A DNA stretch of 10,711 bases, from the NCBI GenBank assembly GCA_030043175.1, contig JASHYD010000913.1:1-10711 (forward strand). Direction: 5' to 3'. The position numbers and the translations under genes are program-made. This document shows positions 7,386-10,711 of the stretch, piece by piece (the stretch's first letter is position 1; every line of letters begins with the position of its first letter). Below the pieces are notes generated by a model. It had not been told where the DNA came from and ran no database searches. It was given only the letters and a program-made list of their open reading frames with translations. This DNA is from Xanthobacteraceae bacterium (GTDB taxonomy: Bacteria > Pseudomonadota > Alphaproteobacteria > Rhizobiales > Xanthobacteraceae).

Positions 7386-7627
7386 GACAGATCCCCCTCG
7401 GACACCCAAAGCGGCCACGTCGATGCCTTTAAATTGGGCTGATCTAGGTCCGGTTCTATCTTAGCCCCACCGCCCCCGTGGATGGCGCTGGCCGTGCCGC
7501 AACGACGGCGAAGACGGGCGGCCGCGACAACCCGCTTGCCGTGCCCTTGGGGGTGCTCGCCGGCGCACCCTGCCTGCGCCCGAGCGGGGGCCACTGGGCC
7601 TCTCGATGCGAGCGCGGCACCAAAAGT
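7386..7627. other. 242-base intergenic region between efp and the glutamate-synthase-like gene
   Basis: This gap lies downstream of efp and upstream of the FMN glutamate-synthase-like gene, both on the minus strand. Beyond the ribosome site at 7393-7399 and a weak hairpin at 7551-7570, I find no conserved reading frame and no clear promoter. Confidence 0.4.
7551..7570 (-). terminator. Possible efp terminator hairpin
   Basis: GGGTGC (7551-7556) pairs with GCACCC (7565-7570) across an eight-base GC-rich loop, about 58 bases past the efp stop codon. No T-run follows on the minus strand, so this would have to be an atypical terminator; it may equally be chance in GC-rich DNA. Confidence 0.25.
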
Positions 7628-8194
7628 TCAGTCCTTGGCCCGTTCCAGGTAGGAACCGTCTTCCGTCGACACCACGATCCGGGTGCCCGACGTGATATGG
7701 GGTGGCACGGAAGTTCGTACTCCGTTCGATAACAACGCCGGCTTGTAGGAGGACGAGGCGGTCTGGCCTTTGGTGGTGGGTTCGGTTTCAGTCACTTCGA
7801 GGGTGGCGCGTGCCGGCAACACGATGCCGACCGCCACGCCCTCGTGGACGCTCAAGCGGACCTTCATCTCCGGCTGAAGATAAACGGATTGATCGCCGAT
7901 CACGTCGCCCGAAACGGCAATCTGATCGTAGAGTTCCATATTCATGAAATGAAAACCGTCGCCGTCCTGATAGAGGAACTGAAATTCGCGTTCCTCCACA
8001 TGGGCGCGTTCCACCTGGTCCGTCGTCTTATAGCGTAGCGAGGACTTCACACCGTCGCTCAGCCGTCGCATATCGACCTGCGTAACCGGCGTTCCTTTAC
8101 CGGGGTGGATGTTCTCCGCGGTCAGGATCACGTAGAGCTTGCCGTCGAGATCGACGATGTTTCCTTTGCGAAGTGAACTGGCGATGACTTTCAC
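7628..8194 (-). CDS. efp: Translation elongation factor P
   Basis: A 188-residue EF-P, which binds between the P and E sites of the ribosome and relieves stalling at consecutive prolines. It has the three-barrel layout: KOW-like domain I (about 1-63, [12 protein letters not shown]), OB domain II (about 64-126, [14 protein letters not shown] and YDQIAV) and OB domain III (about 127-188, ending [18 protein letters not shown]). The tip loop reads HPGKGTP, so Lys33 is the expected modification site, equivalent to Lys34 in E. coli, and fits a lysylated rather than rhamnosylated EF-P. The start is GTG (8194-8192), chosen because it gives the conserved N-terminus and has GAGGG (8204-8208) nine bases upstream. 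The gene is divergent from epmA and epmB, which encode its modification enzymes. Identification is very secure. Confidence 0.97.
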   Translation of the reverse strand: MKVIASSLRKGNIVDLDGKLYVILTAENIHPGKGTPVTQVDMRRLSDGVKSSLRYKTTDQVERAHVEEREFQFLYQDGDGFHFMNMELYDQIAVSGDVIGDQSVYLQPEMKVRLSVHEGVAVGIVLPARATLEVTETEPTTKGQTASSSYKPALLSNGVRTSVPPHITSGTRIVVSTEDGSYLERAKD

Positions 8195-8230
8195 GGATGC
8201 AATCCCTCGAACGGTGACCTACCGGGCGAC

Positions 8231-8278
8231 CAAGCTGGCGCCCAAGCTGGCGCCCAAGCCGGCGCCCAAGCCGGCGGG
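8231..8278. repeat. Four-copy 12-bp tandem repeat in the efp/epmA divergent region
   Basis: Four head-to-tail 12-base units: 8231-8242 and 8243-8254 are identical (CAAGCTGGCGCC), 8255-8266 differs by one base (CAAGCCGGCGCC) and 8267-8278 by three (CAAGCCGGCGGG). The period is a multiple of three, so a plus-strand frame reads Lys-Leu/Pro-Ala-Pro repeats, but no gene there is convincing. It lies within the 5' flank of efp and upstream of epmA, where copy-number change could alter promoter spacing or leader structure. Confidence 0.9.
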
Positions 8279-8296
8279 CGAACGATTTGCCCCTGC

Positions 8297-8328
8297 CTGC
8301 CCTCCCCCGCACGCGAGCGGGAGGGCAG
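8297..8328. repeat. REP-like GC-rich palindrome
   Basis: CTGCCCTCCC (8297-8306) is the exact reverse complement of GGGAGGGCAG (8319-8328), separated by 12 bases. An alternative fold pairs CCCGC with GCGGG around a six-base loop and then CTGCCCT with AGGGCAG across a two-base bulge, giving a 12-bp stem. Intergenic CCCTC..CCCCGC..GCGGG..GAGGG palindromes are frequent in Bradyrhizobium-like genomes, so this is best read as a dispersed REP-type element; a role as terminator or RNA hairpin between the divergent genes is possible. Confidence 0.6.
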
Positions 8329-8333
8329 TGGCC

Positions 8334-8365
8334 GGCACCATACTGATCTGGTGCCCTGGCGCCAG
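8334..8365. promoter_or_regulatory. Operator-like inverted repeat and adjoining palindrome upstream of epmA
   Basis: GGCACCA (8334-8340) and TGGTGCC (8349-8355) are exact inverted repeats with an eight-base spacer, and are followed at once by CTGGCGCCAG (8356-8365), a perfect ten-base palindrome. The pair ends 62 bases before the chosen epmA start and 171 bases upstream of efp. The CTGGCGCC core also occurs twice in the tandem repeat at 8231-8254. Dimer-binding operators look like this, but so does a transcript hairpin; no regulator is known from the window. Confidence 0.35.
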
Positions 8366-8427
8366 CATTTTCAGCGTGTGTTGCAATCATGACCCGCGCA
8401 AGTGCCATTGCTGACCATCGGGGCACC

Positions 8428-9465
8428 ATGTCGCAACCCTCGCCGTGGTGGATGCCCGACGTTCATGCCGACCGCCAGCCCTTTCTGCAGGCGCGGCGGC
8501 GGGTGATGGCAGCGCTTCGGCATTACCTGGAGACGCACGATTTTGCGGAGGTCGAGACTGCCATCTTGCAGGTCTCGCCTGGTAACGAGGCTCATTTGCA
8601 TGCCTTCGCGACCGAGCTTGCGACCGCTGACGGGGGCCGGCGGCAGCTGTTCCTGCACACATCGCCGGAATTTGCCTGCAAGAAGCTGTTGACGGCGGGC
8701 GAGCGCCGCATTTTCGAGTTCGCCCGGGTGTTCCGCAATCGGGAACAGGGGGCCTTGCACCACCCGGAATTCACCATGCTGGAATGGTACCGCACCGGCG
8801 AATCCTGCGATGCGCTGATGAACGATTGTGCCCAATTCCTCGCCATCGCGGCATCGGCCGCCGGAACCGACCAATTTTCATTCCGCGGCCGTACTGCCGA
8901 TCCGCTGGCGGCTCCGGAACGCCTTACGGTCGCGCAGGCGTTTACAGGCTATGCCGGGATCGATGTTCTGGCGACGCTCGGTGAACATGCAGGAGACCGC
9001 GATCAACTGGCCGCCCAGGCCCGGGCTGCCGGGGTCCGGCTGGCCGATGACGACAGCTGGAGCGACATTTTCAGCCGCATCCTGGTCGAGCGCATCGAGC
9101 CTCGGATCGGCAACGGCCGCGCCACGTTCTTGACCGAGTATCCGCGCCCGGAGGCGGCACTGGCGCGACCGAAACCCTCCGATCCAAGGGTCGCAGAGCG
9201 TTTCGAACTGTTCGTGTGCGGAGTAGAACTTGCCAATGGATTCGGCGAGCTGACCGACCCGGTAGAGCAGCGCACACGCCTCGAAGCCGAAATGGCCAAC
9301 AAGCAGCGGCTTTACGGCGAGCGCTATCCGATCGATGAGGAGTTCCTCGCGGCTCTGGCCCGTATGCCGCCGGCGAGCGGCTGCGCCCTCGGCTTCGACC
9401 GGCTGGCAATGCTCGCCGCGAGAGCCTCTCGCATCGAGCAGGTGATTTGGACGCCACTATATTGA
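8428..9465 (+). CDS. epmA: EF-P--(R)-beta-lysine ligase EpmA (PoxA/GenX)
   Basis: A 345-residue class II lysyl-tRNA-synthetase paralogue lacking the anticodon-binding domain. It activates (R)-beta-lysine with ATP and transfers it to the tip-loop lysine of EF-P. Visible motifs: an N-terminal motif 1 region with HDFAEVETAIL (37-47), HTSPEF (77-82), motif 2 FARVFRNREQGALHHPEFTM (98-117) followed by LEWYR, the late block VAERFELFVCGVELANGFGEL matching the EpmA AERFE..ELANGF..L pattern, and motif 3 GCALGFDRLAMLA (318-330). The ATG at 8428 is preferred over 8389 because the family begins close to this point; both lack a strong ribosome site, so 13 extra residues are possible. It ends ten bases before epmB, forming an operon, and is divergent from its substrate gene efp. 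All synthetase motifs look intact. Confidence 0.94.
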   Translation: MSQPSPWWMPDVHADRQPFLQARRRVMAALRHYLETHDFAEVETAILQVSPGNEAHLHAFATELATADGGRRQLFLHTSPEFACKKLLTAGERRIFEFARVFRNREQGALHHPEFTMLEWYRTGESCDALMNDCAQFLAIAASAAGTDQFSFRGRTADPLAAPERLTVAQAFTGYAGIDVLATLGEHAGDRDQLAAQARAAGVRLADDDSWSDIFSRILVERIEPRIGNGRATFLTEYPRPEAALARPKPSDPRVAERFELFVCGVELANGFGELTDPVEQRTRLEAEMANKQRLYGERYPIDEEFLAALARMPPASGCALGFDRLAMLAARASRIEQVIWTPLY

Positions 9466-9475
9466 AAGGCACGAG

Positions 9476-10533
9476 ATGACGATCAGCACCCTGCGCAGCA
9501 TTGCGCAACTGCGAGACGCCGGTCTTGTGCCGGCCGAGCAAACGACGGCGCTCGAGAAGGTCGCCGCCCGCTACGCGGTCGCCATCACACCCGCCGTCGC
9601 ACAGCTGATCGATCGCGACGATCCGAATGATCCGATCGCACGCCAGTTCATCCCCGATCCCGCCGAACTCGTCTCGCAGCCGAACGAGCGGGCCGATCCG
9701 ATCGACGATGACGCTTTCAGCCCGGTGGAGGGAATAGTACACCGCTATCCGGACCGGGTGCTTTTGAAACTGATTTACTCCTGCCCGGTGTATTGCCGGT
9801 TCTGCTTTCGCCGCGAGATGGTGGGGCCGGGTGGACGAGCGAGCCTCACAGCACACAAGCGCGCCGTCGCCTACCGGTATATCAGCCAGCACCCCGAGAT
9901 TTGGGAGGTCATATTGACGGGCGGCGACCCGCTGGTGCTGCCCCCGTCGCTCCTGCGCGACGTGGTGGGCACCCTCGCGACCATCGATCACGTCAAGATC
10001 GTTCGCCTGCATACCCGCATGCCCGCGGTGGCACCCGAGCGGATTACAGCCGAATTGGTCGAGGCCCTCCGGGCGCCCGGGGCGACCACTTACGTGGCGC
10101 TTCATGCCAATCATCCTCGCGAATTGTCGCCTGCGGCCCGTGCGGCGTGCGCCCGTATGGTCGACGCCGGCATTCCGATGCTCAGCCAGACAGTGCTGCT
10201 GCGCGCGTCAACGACGACGTCGACACCTTGAGCGCATTGATGCGCGCTTTCGTGGAGTGCCGTATCAAGCCCTACTATCTGCACCACCCTGATCTTGCGC
10301 CCGGTAGCGGCCACCTGCGCGGTTCGATCGCGGCCGGCCAGGACCTGATGAGGCAGATGCGCGGGCGCGTATCGGGTCTGTGCCAGCCCACCTATGTGCT
10401 CGACATTCCCGACGGCGCCGGCAAAGTTCCGGTCGGGCCGAATTATATTGCGGTGACAGCAGACGGCGCCGAGCAAGGTTATGAGGTGCGGACAATCAAT
10501 GGAGGCTTGCACGCCTACCCGCCGCACAGCTAA
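9476..10533 (+). pseudogene. epmB: EF-P L-lysine 2,3-aminomutase EpmB, interrupted by a one-base frameshift
   Basis: Radical-SAM, PLP-dependent enzyme that converts L-lysine to (R)-beta-lysine for EF-P modification. The upstream frame (9476-10231, 251 codons) carries HRYPDRVLLKLIYSCPVYCRFCFRR with the CxxxCxxC cluster ligands Cys103, Cys107 and Cys110, then ILTGGDPL and the TIM-barrel strands up to QTVLLR (ending residue 243), after which it reads eight foreign residues to TGA. The homologous continuation VNDDVDTL begins at 10207 in the frame one base back and runs to TAA at 10533, including KPYYLHHPDL, GSGHLR and the PLP-lysine motif GAGKVPVGPNY (lysine codon 10423-10425). Restoring one G near 10204 gives LLRGVNDD, the expected family sequence, and a 352-residue protein of normal EpmB length. 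The start has AAAGG (9465-9469) upstream. Without correction the product lacks the PLP lysine and should be inactive. A sequencing or assembly error is an equally fair explanation. Confidence 0.9.
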
Positions 10534-10557
10534 GCGCAGCCGGAAATACAGCTGTCA

Positions 10558-10711
10558 TCACTCGGCCGCGGCGGTCCCGCTCGTTGCATGCCCTGGCGTC
10601 GGATAGCTCGCCATGAGGCCGTCCACCATGTCCGTGCATTTGGCCCAGTCGAAGGTGCGATAGGCGTGCCCGCGGGTGACGAACGATGCGCCGGCGTAGA
10701 ACATTTCATAC
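10558..10711 (-). CDS. C-terminal fragment of an unrecognised protein (partial)
   Basis: The last 50 codons of a minus-strand gene whose 5' part lies beyond the right edge. The visible peptide starts YEMFYAGASFVTRGHAYRTF, continues DWAKCTDMVDGLMASY and ends in a low-complexity alanine/threonine-rich tail (GTAAAE) before two consecutive TGA codons (10560-10558 and 10557-10555). The aromatic and His/Cys-containing body and orderly codon use suggest a real conserved domain end, but I do not recognise the family. The gene is convergent with epmB, with 24 bases between stop codons, so it is not part of the EF-P operon. Confidence 0.55.
   Translation of the reverse strand, partial: YEMFYAGASFVTRGHAYRTFDWAKCTDMVDGLMASYPTPGHATSGTAAAE

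Noticed and set aside
8231..8278. CRISPR-like array
   Set aside because: Units are 12 bases and directly abutting with no spacers, and no cas genes are present.
8139..8414. Plus-strand open frame of 91 codons with KLAPKLAPKPAPKPA repeats
   Set aside because: It starts inside efp on the opposite strand, runs through the tandem repeat, the hairpin and the palindromes, and overlaps an alternative epmA start. It has no ribosome site or recognisable domain, so the peptide repeat just reflects the DNA repeat.
9071..10114. Long minus-strand open frame antisense to epmA and epmB
   Set aside because: It mirrors two conserved enzymes and shows only biased, domain-free composition.
10199..10231. Programmed -1 ribosomal frameshift in epmB
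   Set aside because: There is no slippery heptamer at the junction, and a -1 slip would give LLRRVNDD instead of the conserved LLRGVNDD. A one-base deletion or error explains it better.
1..10711. tRNA, rRNA, riboswitch, insertion sequence or attachment site
   Set aside because: I looked through the intergenic stretches on both strands and saw no cloverleaf, terminal inverted repeats with a transposase, integrase gene or known riboswitch core.

Overview
The window is GC-rich, densely coded chromosomal DNA from an alphaproteobacterium, most likely of the Rhizobiales and probably near Bradyrhizobium/Rhodopseudomonas. This placement is an inference from the gene repertoire (Bug/TctC binding protein, fluoroacetate-dehalogenase-like hydrolase, DUF47-Pit pair, EpmA/EpmB-type EF-P modification) and from a GC-rich palindrome of a style common in those genomes. 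No phage, transposon, CRISPR or RNA gene was found.

Left block (1-2592, minus strand): a probable operon read right to left. It runs from a secreted tripartite-tricarboxylate-transporter (Bug/TctC) solute-binding protein, to an alpha/beta hydrolase that keeps every catalytic residue of fluoroacetate dehalogenase, to a DctA-type C4-dicarboxylate symporter cut by the left edge. The suggested theme is uptake and dehalogenation or hydrolysis of a small carboxylic acid. Divergent from it across a 405-base gap is a NadX-type L-aspartate dehydrogenase (2998-3804, plus strand).

Middle block (3856-7385, minus strand): a two-gene phosphate module, with a DUF47/PhoU-like protein immediately upstream of a PiT-family phosphate transporter. 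Next to it is a stand-alone, membrane-anchored FMN/3Fe-4S glutamate-synthase-domain protein.

Right block (7628-10533): the EF-P beta-lysylation set. efp (minus strand, GTG start) faces away from epmA and epmB (plus strand). The 233-base divergent region holds a four-copy 12-bp tandem repeat, a REP-like hairpin and two palindromes next to the epmA start. EpmB would convert lysine to (R)-beta-lysine, and EpmA would ligate it to Lys33 of EF-P, helping ribosomes through polyproline. The epmB reading frame is broken by an apparent one-base deletion near 10204, which separates the radical-SAM cysteines from the PLP lysine; it is either a real pseudogene or a sequence error. The window ends in the C-terminal 50 codons of an unrecognised minus-strand gene.

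No wholly new system is evident. The best leads are the broken epmB beside intact efp and epmA, the dehalogenase-transporter operon, and the structured efp/epmA intergenic region.
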